DNA from: Streptomyces minutiscleroticus
GTDB taxonomy: Bacteria > Actinomycetota > Actinomycetes > Streptomycetales > Streptomycetaceae
Length of the DNA: 64,000 nucleotides
Direction: 5' to 3'
Assembly (NCBI RefSeq): GCF_014650875.1
Contig: NZ_BMVU01000008.1
Coordinates: forward strand, 1-64,000
The position numbers and the translations under genes are program-made. Under the pieces are notes generated by a model. That model saw nothing but the letters and a program-made list of their open reading frames with translations, did no database searches and was not told the origin of the DNA. Shown piece by piece: positions 17,708 through 25,608 of this stretch; position 1 is the stretch's first letter; each line of letters opens with the position of its first letter.

Positions 17708-20266
17708 ATGACGTATACGCCTCGTCGTTCCGACGTGCCCGAGAAGCCCTCCCTCGACGGGCTGGAGGAGAAGTGGTCGCGGCGTTGGGACGAGACCGGC
17801 GTATACGCCTTCGACCGGAGCCGGACGCGGCAGGACGTCTTCTCCATCGATACTCCGCCGCCTACGGTCAGTGGTTCGCTGCACGTCGGCCACGTCTTCT
17901 CGTACACCCACACCGACGCCGTCGCCCGCTACCAGCGGATGCGTGGCAAGGCCGTCTTCTACCCCATGGGATGGGACGACAACGGCCTGCCCACCGAGCG
18001 GCGGGTGCAGAACCACTTCGGCGTGCGCTGCGACCCTTCTCTGCCCTACGACCCGCAATTCACCCCGCCCGAGCGCCCCGGCAAGCAGCAGATCGCGATC
18101 TCCCGCCGCAACTTCATCGAGCTCTGCGAGCGGCTGACGGCGCAGGACGAGCAGGTCTTCGAAGAGCTGTGGCGCAGGCTCGGCCTTTCGGTGGACTGGT
18201 CGATGACCTACCAGACCATCGACGAGGCGGCCCGCGCCACCGCTCAGCGGGCTTTCCTGCGCAACCTCGCCCGGGGCGAGGCATACCTCGCCGAGGCCCC
18301 CACCCTGTGGGACGTCTCCTTCCGCACCGCTGTCGCCCAGGCCGAGCTGGAGGACCGGGAGCGTCCCGGCGCGTACCACCATCTGGTCTTCCACGGCCCC
18401 GACGGGCGGGCACTGGAGATCGCCACCACTCGTCCGGAGTTGCTGCCGGCCTGTGTGGCGCTGGTCGCTCATCCGGACGACGCCCGCTACCAGGACCTCT
18501 TCGGGCAGACCGCCGCCACGCCTGTCTTCGGCGTCCAGGTGCCGGTGGTGGCGCACCGTCTGGCCGACCCGGACAAGGGCACGGGCCTGGCCATGGTGTG
18601 CACCTTCGGTGACACCACCGACGTGGTGTGGTGGCGCGAACTGCAATTAGCCACGCGGCCGGTGATCGGCTGGGACGGCCGGTTCCTCCCCGATGCGCCG
18701 CCCGGCCTGGACGGCGACGCTGCCCGCTCCGCCTACGCTCTGCTGGCGGGGGCCACCCCGCACACGGCCCGGGAGCGGGTCGTCTCGCTGCTGCGGGAAC
18801 GCGGTGAGCTGCTGGGCGAGCCCAGGCCGATCGTCCACGCCGTGAAGTTCTACGAGAAGGGCGACAAGCCCCTGGAGATCGTCACCACCCGCCAGTGGTA
18901 TCTGCGCAACGGCGGCCGGGACCAGCGGCTGCGTGACCGACTTCTGGAGCGCGGTGCGGAGCTGCTCTGGCACCCCTCGCACATGAAGACGAGGTACGAC
19001 AGCTGGGTGAGGGGGCTCAACGGCGACTGGCTGGTGAGCCGGCAGCGGTACTTCGGCGTGCCCATCCCGGTCTGGTACGCGCTGGACGACACCGGCAACC
19101 CGCGCTGGGACCGGCCACTGGTGCCCGCCGAGGACCGGCTGCCGGTCGACCCCGGCACCGACACCCCCGATGGCTACGCTCCTGAACAGCGCGGGGTGCC
19201 GGGCGGTTTCACCGGCGACACGGACGTGCTGGACACCTGGGCCACCTCCTCGCTCACACCGCAGATCGCCGGAGGCTGGGGACGGGACGACGACCTGTTC
19301 CAGCGGGTCTTCCCCATGGATCTGCGGCCCCAGGCACACGAGATCATCCGCACCTGGCTGTTCTCCACCGTGGTGCGCGCGGACAGTGAGCACGGCGTGC
19401 TGCCATGGCGCCATGCGGCGATCTCCGGCTGGATCCTGGACCCGGACCGCAAGAAGATGTCCAAGTCCAAGGGCAACGTGGTCACCCCGGCCGACCTGCT
19501 CGTGCAGCACGGCTCCGACGCGGTCCGCTACTGGGCGGCCAGTGCCCGGCCGGGCACTGACACGGCCTTCGACACCGGGCAGATGCGCATCGGCCGCCGA
19601 CTGGCCATCAAACTGCTCAACGCCAGTAAGTTCGTGCTGGGTATCGGCGATCCCGGCTCGGACGGGAGGTCGGTTGCCGAGCCGCTCGACCGGGCGATGC
19701 TGGCCCAGCTCGCCGACACCGTCCAGGACGCCACCGAGGCGTTCGAGGACCTCGACTACGCGCGGGCGCTGGCGCGGACCGAGGAGTTCTTCTGGCGCTT
19801 CTGCGACGACTACCTGGAGCTGGTCAAGGTCCGCGCCTACGGCGAGCACTCCTCGGAAGGCGCGGACTCGGCCCGGGTGGCGCTGCGCACGGCGCTCTCG
19901 GTGCTGGTGCGGCTCTTCGCGCCGTTCCTGCCCTTCGCCACCGAAGAGGTGTGGTCCTGGTGGCAGGACGGCTCGGTGCACCGCGCGCCCTGGCCCGACG
20001 CGGCCCAGCTGCGCGAGCAGGCTGGGGCGGCGGACCGGTCGGTGCTCGAGGTGGCCTCCGAGGTGATCGCCGCGGTGCGCAAGGCGAAGTCCGAAGCGCA
20101 GGTCTCCATGCGTACCGAGGTGGCTTCGGCCAGGATCATCGCTTCTCCGTCCGTCTGGGAGCGGGTGGCGCTGGCCGCGGGTGATCTGCGCGCGGCCGGC
20201 CGGATCGCCGAGGTGGAGCCTGCCGTCGCTGAAGGCAGCGAACTGGCCGTGACGGTCAGGCTGTGA
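17708..20266 (+). CDS. valS: Valyl-tRNA synthetase (non-canonical second form)
   Basis: 852 residues from ATG 17708. Class I signatures are HVGH at 59-62 (PPPTVSGSLHVGH) and KMSKS at 583-587. The editing (CP1) domain carries IATTRPELLPACVALVAHPDD, and the anticodon-binding domain starts near residue 640. It differs strongly from the usual Streptomyces enzyme (which begins with an IPPPNVTGSLHLGHA block and ends in a long coiled coil). Here the start is TPPPTVSGSLHVGHVFSY and the C-terminal coiled coil is short. It is probably a paralogue acquired by transfer, either a functional spare or an inhibitor-resistant copy. TAGCAT at 17694-17699 suggests a near-leaderless transcript. Confidence 0.93.
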   Translation: MTYTPRRSDVPEKPSLDGLEEKWSRRWDETGVYAFDRSRTRQDVFSIDTPPPTVSGSLHVGHVFSYTHTDAVARYQRMRGKAVFYPMGWDDNGLPTERRVQNHFGVRCDPSLPYDPQFTPPERPGKQQIAISRRNFIELCERLTAQDEQVFEELWRRLGLSVDWSMTYQTIDEAARATAQRAFLRNLARGEAYLAEAPTLWDVSFRTAVAQAELEDRERPGAYHHLVFHGPDGRALEIATTRPELLPACVALVAHPDDARYQDLFGQTAATPVFGVQVPVVAHRLADPDKGTGLAMVCTFGDTTDVVWWRELQLATRPVIGWDGRFLPDAPPGLDGDAARSAYALLAGATPHTARERVVSLLRERGELLGEPRPIVHAVKFYEKGDKPLEIVTTRQWYLRNGGRDQRLRDRLLERGAELLWHPSHMKTRYDSWVRGLNGDWLVSRQRYFGVPIPVWYALDDTGNPRWDRPLVPAEDRLPVDPGTDTPDGYAPEQRGVPGGFTGDTDVLDTWATSSLTPQIAGGWGRDDDLFQRVFPMDLRPQAHEIIRTWLFSTVVRADSEHGVLPWRHAAISGWILDPDRKKMSKSKGNVVTPADLLVQHGSDAVRYWAASARPGTDTAFDTGQMRIGRRLAIKLLNASKFVLGIGDPGSDGRSVAEPLDRAMLAQLADTVQDATEAFEDLDYARALARTEEFFWRFCDDYLELVKVRAYGEHSSEGADSARVALRTALSVLVRLFAPFLPFATEEVWSWWQDGSVHRAPWPDAAQLREQAGAADRSVLEVASEVIAAVRKAKSEAQVSMRTEVASARIIASPSVWERVALAAGDLRAAGRIAEVEPAVAEGSELAVTVRL

Positions 20267-20328
20267 CTGCGCCGCAACGCAGGGCGGGGGACTGCCGCTC
20301 GCACTCCTGACCGCATCCGACGCCGGCA

Positions 20329-20367
20329 GCCCGTCGTCCGCTCCGATCACCGGGGCGGACGACGGGC
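20329..20367. terminator. Terminator after valS
   Basis: GCCCGTCGTCCGC at 20329-20341 pairs perfectly with 20355-20367 across a 13-nt loop, 63 nt after the valS stop. It is GC-rich without a U-run, as usual in Streptomyces. Confidence 0.6.
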
Positions 20368-20943
20368 AGCGCTTTGCTCGAACCTGCGGCGTATCCCCTT
20401 GCCGGAGACGTCCGTGGATACGGGCAACGCGTGATCATCAGGAGGGCGGCCGCCCTGCTGGACTCCGGTGGACCGGGAGGCGCTGCGGCCGTACCTGCTG
20501 ACCCGGCTGTCCCTGCTGCGGGCTGCACGGAAGCACTCCTCCCGGCGCCGGCCCTGCCCGCATGACTCGCCGCCCTGCGGCACCACTGGCCCCGGACGGC
20601 CGTCCTGACCGCCCCGGCGACTGACCTGGCTCACCTCGCCGGGCCGGCGGGGCGACAGTCCCATGCTCCTGCCGGTGCCGGAGTCGCTGCGCATCCGCCG
20701 CCGCGGATCCGGCCGCCCACGCCGCCGCCCGGGCCGGGTGCGCGGCGAAAGGCGTACTCCAGCCGCGACAACCGCGCCTACCCGCGCCGTCGGGGCAGCA
20801 AAGCGACACGGTTGTCAGCACGGTGATCGATGCGGGATTGCCGAGGCCAGGGCATTCCCAGTTTCGTGTCTCAGTGGGGTCGTTGCCCGCCTGACCCAGT
20901 CGCCCGCCGGCCTCACTGCTGACCTGGTCCGGCCGGTGGAGGG
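20368..20943. other. Gene-free stretch with an IS5-type fragment
   Basis: At 20752-20820 the plus strand reads AYSSRDNRAYPRRRGSKAT, the conserved late motif of IS5-family (IS1182/IS427-like) transposases, ending in a stop. Nothing else of the element is left. The remaining bases show no gene. Confidence 0.45.
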
Positions 20944-21744
20944 TCAGTGACCGGCGCCGGCCTTGACCGCTTTCGTGGCGAAGTAGCCAGGGAGCCAGCC
21001 GGCGGTGGCCTCCGAGTGGTGCGGCGCCTCGGCGAAGCCGACGATGGCGAAGCCCGCCGCGATCTGCCCGCCGAGCTGCTCGGTGAGCGTGTGGCTGTAC
21101 TCCACCGGCGCGTCGAGGCCCCACAGCCGTTCCCGCTCGGCGGGCTCCAGGTGGGTGAGGTCGCTGTAGGGCAGGCGGTGGCGCACCACCAGCTCGCCGC
21201 GCGCCCTCAAGGACTCGGCGTCGAAGAGGTAGACGTCCGGGTTGAGGAAGCCGGACAGCAGCGTCCCGCCGGGGCGCAGCACGCGGTGGCACTCGTGCCA
21301 GACCGGCGCCAGCTCCGGGATGAACAGGTTGGAGACCGGATGGACGACAAGGTCGAACGAGGCGTCCGGGAACGGGCTCAGATCGCGCGCGTCGCCGAGC
21401 ACGGTGCGTAGGTCGAGCCCCTCCCGCGCCGCGACCATCTCGTCCTGCGCCAGCTGGCGGGGCGAGTTGTCGAAGACGGTCACCCGCGCGCCTGCCGCGG
21501 CCAGCACCGGACCCTGCTGCCCGCCGCCGGAGGCGAGGCAGAGCACGTCGCGACCGGCGATCTCCGGCGGGAACCAGGCCGGGTCGACCGGCTCGTACCC
21601 GATCAGGACGATGGACCACTGGCCGGCCCGCGCCTTCGCGATCACCTCGGGGCCGACCGGGCGTGACCACTCGTTGCCCTCCTCCACCTCGCGGTCCCAG
21701 GCGAGGCGGTTGTGCGCGACGGGGTCGAAGGGAGTCTGGCTCAT
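20944..21744 (-). CDS. Class I SAM-dependent methyltransferase
   Basis: 266 residues from ATG 21744 (MSQTPFDPVAHNRLAWDREV). Motif I is the less common DVLCLASGGGQQGPVLAAAG, then VTVFDNSPRQLAQDE, DLVVHPVSNLFI and RVLRPGGTLLSGF. The GGGQQ version is typical of the methyltransferase family often annotated as SmtA-like or UbiE/COQ5-like in Gram-positives. It starts next to a decayed gene and ends before gene-poor sequence, so there is no context for a substrate. Confidence 0.88.
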   Translation of the reverse strand: MSQTPFDPVAHNRLAWDREVEEGNEWSRPVGPEVIAKARAGQWSIVLIGYEPVDPAWFPPEIAGRDVLCLASGGGQQGPVLAAAGARVTVFDNSPRQLAQDEMVAAREGLDLRTVLGDARDLSPFPDASFDLVVHPVSNLFIPELAPVWHECHRVLRPGGTLLSGFLNPDVYLFDAESLRARGELVVRHRLPYSDLTHLEPAERERLWGLDAPVEYSHTLTEQLGGQIAAGFAIVGFAEAPHHSEATAGWLPGYFATKAVKAGAGH

Positions 21745-22118
21745 ACGCCGTACCGTAGTTGCTGCACCGCACAAGTTCCGCCGATCGCTCTCGGGCGGTG
21801 AGGTGCTTGTATGGCGTCGAGGTGGTGGACCCAGTCGTCGCCGAAGTCATGGGTGTAGCCGATCGTGTCGCCGGCGGTGTGAGCGACCGCATGCAGCGGG
21901 GCCTTCCGCTCGTCGCGGTGACCGGGTTCGCTGTCGCACAGCCCGTAGTCGCCGGCCGGCGTGGTGAAGAGGTGCACGTGGTAGTTCTCCCAGCCCATCG
22001 CGGTCTGGACCGCCAGGTGCGGACGGGCGAGTTCGAGGTCGGCCGGGACCTGCAGCCGCCGCCGGATCGGCGGGTGAATGCCGGCCAGGGTGACCTTGAT
22101 CTGCAGGACGGAGTCAGC
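21741..22118 (-). pseudogene. pRiA4b ORF-3-like protein fragment
   Basis: In one minus frame: VLQIKVTLAGIHPPIRRRLQ, VPADLELA, then MGWENYHVHLFTTPAGDYG and TIGYTHDFGDDWVHHLDAI, the signature blocks of the plasmid pRiA4b ORF-3 family (PF07929). The start is cut off where the IS630 transposase frame begins and the last third is replaced by unrelated residues. It overlaps the methyltransferase start by 4 bp. It is a non-functional relic, apparently split by the insertion sequence. Confidence 0.65.
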
Positions 22119-23187
22119 GGGCAGGGCACTCTTCCTGCGCGGCGTTGAGCTCGTCCCCGGTCCGGCGAGGCTGACCGTCGTAGTTCCAACGGAACGGACA
22201 AACCGTCTCGTCGTGGACGATGGCGAAGTCGCTGACCTTCTCGAGCAGGTCGGTGCGAGAGGAGAAGTCGCCGTGCCGCAGGACGGCGCGGGCCGGCAGA
22301 GAGAAGAAGACCTCCACCTGGTTCAGCCAGGAGGCGTGCTTGGGGGTGTAGTGCGGCACGATCCACGGATGCCGCTCCAGCCAGGCCCGGGTGACCTCGG
22401 AAGTGCACGAGGAGCCGTTGCCCAGGATCAGATGGATCGTCAGCCCGGTTGGAATGCACCGCTGGAGCCGGGCCAGGAACCGGATGAAGTGCGCAGGGCC
22501 GGTGCGCTCCAGCTCCTCCATGACCACCTGACCGGTGTGCACGTCCAGCGCGACGGTGACCGAGACGGTGCCGTGACGGATGTACTCGACCTCCCGCCGC
22601 CGCACCCGCCACGGGCCCGGCGGACGGCCGGGCTGCTCGCGCGAGCGGGCGGCCATCGCGGTCTTCTCGCTCACTGACAGCACCGTTGAGCCCGGCGGAC
22701 AGTCGCGGTGGACGGCGCGTACCTCGGCCGCCCTGGCGAAGAACTGCGGGTCGACGGGCCGGGTCAGCCGGCCCCGGACCCGGTACGGCTTGAGCTGCAG
22801 CTCGGCCAGGATGCGTCCGACCCGGGAGGCGGAGATGCCCGTGTCCGGCAGATGACCGGCGATCAGCCGATGCGGCCAGCCGTCATAGGGGTGCGGCGGC
22901 GTGCGGGTGGCCGCCGCCACGACCCGCAGCCTCACCTGCGGTCCGTGGACCGGCGGCCGGCCCGATCGGAGCCGGTCCTTCAGTCCGGCCATCGCCTCCC
23001 GGACGAACCGGTCACGCCATCGCACCACCGTCGAGACATCCCCCCGGACGATCTCCGCTATCCGCCAAGCCGGGCAGCCACCGGCCGCGAGCAGGACCAT
23101 GTGAGCGCGGCGGGCATCGCGCTGCGGTGTGGTACCAGCCCGTACCCGCGCCTCCAGCACACGCCGATCACCAGCGTCAAGCACCAT
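22114..23187 (-). mobile_element. IS630-family transposase, catalytic triad damaged
   Basis: About 357 residues from ATG 23187. The N-terminal paired HTH/winged helix (WRIAEIVRGDVSTVVRWRDR, then SASRVGRILAE) and the DDE region are complete in length. The first catalytic Asp (LSVDEKT in relatives) is Ser (LSVSEKT, codon 22669-22671). The second (LVxDN in relatives) is Gly (LILGNG, codon 22420-22422). Only the Glu in WLNQVEVFF (22312-22314) remains. Neither change is a frame error. The C-terminus reads past YDGQP into flanking sequence. It should be unable to catalyse transposition. Confidence 0.85.
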
Positions 23188-23498
23188 GCCCGGTCGACGA
23201 GCCGATGGCGGTCGGCGGGACTTCCGCCTAGGTGCTGCGGGACACGACGCCGGCGGCACAGGCCGGTGTCAGTGAAACCAGGATGCTTCGACGGGCACCG
23301 GTCGGGTAGCGTGCGGGCCATGTCGAGTCCTGAGTCAGACAGGGTGGGGGCTTTCGGTCACGCCGTCGGCCCCCTGAACCGCTGAGCTCGTAGCCCAGTC
23401 GTCGCGCCGCGTTCTGCGGCCGGGCGAGTGTGCCCTCGGGGGCCGGCCGCGGTGACGAGATGACCTTCTCGTGCCTCTCCTCACCTCGGAGCCACTCG

Positions 23499-24677
23499 AT
23501 GCCTCTTCCGCTGTACCTGCTTGCCCTGGCGGTCTTCGCCATGGGCACCTCGGAATTCATGCTCGCCGGCCTCCTGCCGGACATCGCCTCGGACCTCCAC
23601 GTCACCGTCGGGACAGCCGGCACGCTCACCTCGGCCTTCGCGGTCGGCATGATCGGCGGTGCCCCCCTGGTGGCCGCGCTCGCCCGCACCTGGCCCAGGC
23701 GCTCCAGCCTGCTCGGGTTCGTCCTCGTGTTCGCGGCGGCTCATGCCGTGGGCGCCCTCACCACCGGCTTCCCCGTCCTGTTCGCCACCCGGGTCGTCGC
23801 CGCGCTCGCGAACGCCGGGTTCCTCGCCGTCGCTCTGACGGCTGCGGCCACGCTGGTTGGACCCGACAGGAAGGGGCGTGCGCTGGCCGTGCTGCTGTCC
23901 GGCACGACGGTGGCCACGATCGCCGGTGTCCCCGGCGGCTCGGTGCTCGGCACGGTGCTCGGCTGGCGGGCCACCTTCTGGGCTGTCGCCGCTCTCTGCC
24001 TGCCTGCCGCTCTCGGCATCCTGAAGGCAGTCCCAAAAGGACGTGATGAGGATGAGGCGACCGGCAGGCCGGCGTTGCGAGCGGAGCTCGCCCAGCTCGC
24101 CCGGCCGCGGTTGCTCCTGGTGATGCTGCTCGGCGCGCTGGTGAACGCGGCGACCTTCGCAAGCCTCACCTTCCTCGCCCCTGTGGTGACCGACACCGCC
24201 GGGCTGGGCGAGTTGTGGATCTCCGTCGCTCTGGTGCTCTTCGGTGCCGGTTCCTTCGTGGGCGTCACCGTCGCCGGCCGGCTGTCCGACCGGCGCCCCG
24301 GTCCGGTCATCGCGGTCGGCGGTCCGCTGCTGCTCCTCGGCTGGCCCGCCCTGGCGATGCTGGCCTACGAGCCGGTCGCCCTGTTCATCCTCGTGTTCGT
24401 GCAGGGCGCACTGTCGTTCGCGCTGGGCGGCACGCTGATCACGCGGGTCCTCTACGAGGCCGACCGAGCCCCCACCATGGCCGGCTCGTATGCGACCGCG
24501 GCGCTCAACGTGGGCGCCGCCGTCGGCCCCGTCGTCGCCGCGGCCGCCCTCGGCACCCGAGCCGGAACCCTCGGGCCGCTCTGGGCCGGCGGACTCCTCG
24601 TCGCGGTCGCGCTGCTCATCGCGTTCCCCCTGCTCACCGCCATCACGGCCGGCCGGAGCGCCGAGGTGCCCCGGTGA
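23499..24677 (+). CDS. cmlR: Chloramphenicol efflux MFS transporter, CmlR type
   Basis: 392 residues with 12 predicted membrane helices. The sequence follows the Streptomyces CmlR/CmlV chloramphenicol exporters closely throughout: MPLPLYLLALAVFAMGTSEF, MLAGLLPDIASDL, VAGVPGGS-type motif C, ALSFALGGTLITRVLYEA, TMAGSYATAALNVGAA. The start at ATG 23499 has GGAG 8-11 nt upstream and gives the family length. An in-frame ATG at 23460 would add 13 residues (MTFSCLSSPRSHS) and may belong to a leader. It exports chloramphenicol in exchange for protons across the cell membrane. It is preceded by mobile-element debris and has no biosynthetic neighbours. Confidence 0.93.
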   Translation: MPLPLYLLALAVFAMGTSEFMLAGLLPDIASDLHVTVGTAGTLTSAFAVGMIGGAPLVAALARTWPRRSSLLGFVLVFAAAHAVGALTTGFPVLFATRVVAALANAGFLAVALTAAATLVGPDRKGRALAVLLSGTTVATIAGVPGGSVLGTVLGWRATFWAVAALCLPAALGILKAVPKGRDEDEATGRPALRAELAQLARPRLLLVMLLGALVNAATFASLTFLAPVVTDTAGLGELWISVALVLFGAGSFVGVTVAGRLSDRRPGPVIAVGGPLLLLGWPALAMLAYEPVALFILVFVQGALSFALGGTLITRVLYEADRAPTMAGSYATAALNVGAAVGPVVAAAALGTRAGTLGPLWAGGLLVAVALLIAFPLLTAITAGRSAEVPR

Positions 24678-24889
24678 CCCCCGCGAACGCCCCCTTGCGC
24701 ATCGCCGGACGCCGACGACTCGTGGAGCGCCGCCGCACCCGTTCGATCGCGCACGTCGCCGCCGGGACCGGTGCCTTCTGCGCCTGCCTGTCCAAGGGGG
24801 AACCGGTACGACACGCGCGGCGGACTCGGGCCGCGGGACCGCCCGAGCGTCCCGCGATCCTCACCGACCCAGATCCCACCCGATGTCGT

Positions 24890-25110
24890 CGAACGGATCG
24901 AGCGGCTGCGCAGGCCCGGCGGACGGGGGCGCGGACCATGCGGTCCGGCTCGCTGCGGAGGGCATGGCGCCTGACCGTATGCAGCGGCACGCCGAGACGG
25001 CGGGCGCAGGCGAGCGGGCCGACGCCCTGGTCGAGGAGGTCGTGGACCTGCCGCCACCGCTCACGGGTGGTGGCGACGCGTCTGCCCTCGGGCAGAGGCG
25101 GGCCGGGCTT
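24890..25110 (-). mobile_element. ISL3-family transposase remnant
   Basis: On the minus strand: ATTRERWRQVHDLLDQGVGP then LACARRLGVPLHTVRRHA, the helix-turn-helix segment of ISL3-type transposases (usually ALNTVKRYAR). No catalytic core is present. The surrounding 24678-25210 holds no other gene. Confidence 0.6.
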
Positions 25111-25210
25111 CGTCCGGCATGAGGCATGGGCTTCGGCTTCCTTGTCGGACAGACCTGCCGTGCGCCACTGTCAGGGGCCGTTGTCAGTGGTGTCTTGTAG
25201 CTTCCTCGGC

Positions 25211-25606
25211 ATGGGAGCGGTGACGTTCGTCGACGAGACGACATCAGGGGACAGGGGCGCGGCCTTCGGACTCGAGATCGCCGAGGAGCGGCTCACGGTA
25301 CGGGAGCTGATCCGGCGGCGGGTCTTCCAGGAGGTTGCGGAGTTCAACGCGCGCACGGAGCCGCACATCTTCCAGGGCCTTGTCCAGCCGCAGGATGCGG
25401 AGCGCGTGCTGAACGGGTACGCGCTGCGCACCCCGCGCCGCATCGATCCTGAGGTCCAGGCGGAGCGCGCGCTGGCCGCGTTCGAGGGGAACGGGTTCCT
25501 GGTGCTTGTCGGGGACCGGCAGGTCACGGACCTCGACGAGGAGACAGAGCTGCCGCTCGGCGTCGAGGTCACCTTCCTGAAGCTTGTGCCGCTGGTGGGT
25601 GGCTGA
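25211..25606 (+). CDS. Hypothetical protein, partner of DUF4132 gene
   Basis: 131 residues from ATG 25211. It is mainly helical in the middle (AEERLTVRELIRRRVFQEVA, EFNARTEPHIF, DPEVQAERALAAFEGNGFLV) and ends in a short beta segment with acidic turn (DRQVTDLDEETELPLGVEVT). The end resembles the beta-grasp-like tails often seen beside DUF4132 proteins, but I cannot assign a fold. Only two bases separate it from the DUF4132 start, so they are translated from one message. Confidence 0.75.
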   Translation: MGAVTFVDETTSGDRGAAFGLEIAEERLTVRELIRRRVFQEVAEFNARTEPHIFQGLVQPQDAERVLNGYALRTPRRIDPEVQAERALAAFEGNGFLVLVGDRQVTDLDEETELPLGVEVTFLKLVPLVGG

Positions 25607-25608
25607 CA

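Noticed and set aside
18647..20350. Long open frame antisense to valS
   Set aside because: Mirror of a strong coding sequence; composition rich in Gly/His/Arg with no recognisable domain.
20438..22612. A 724-codon minus-strand frame spanning the methyltransferase, pRiA4b and IS630 regions
   Set aside because: It runs through three features in frames other than theirs; no domain spans the junctions.
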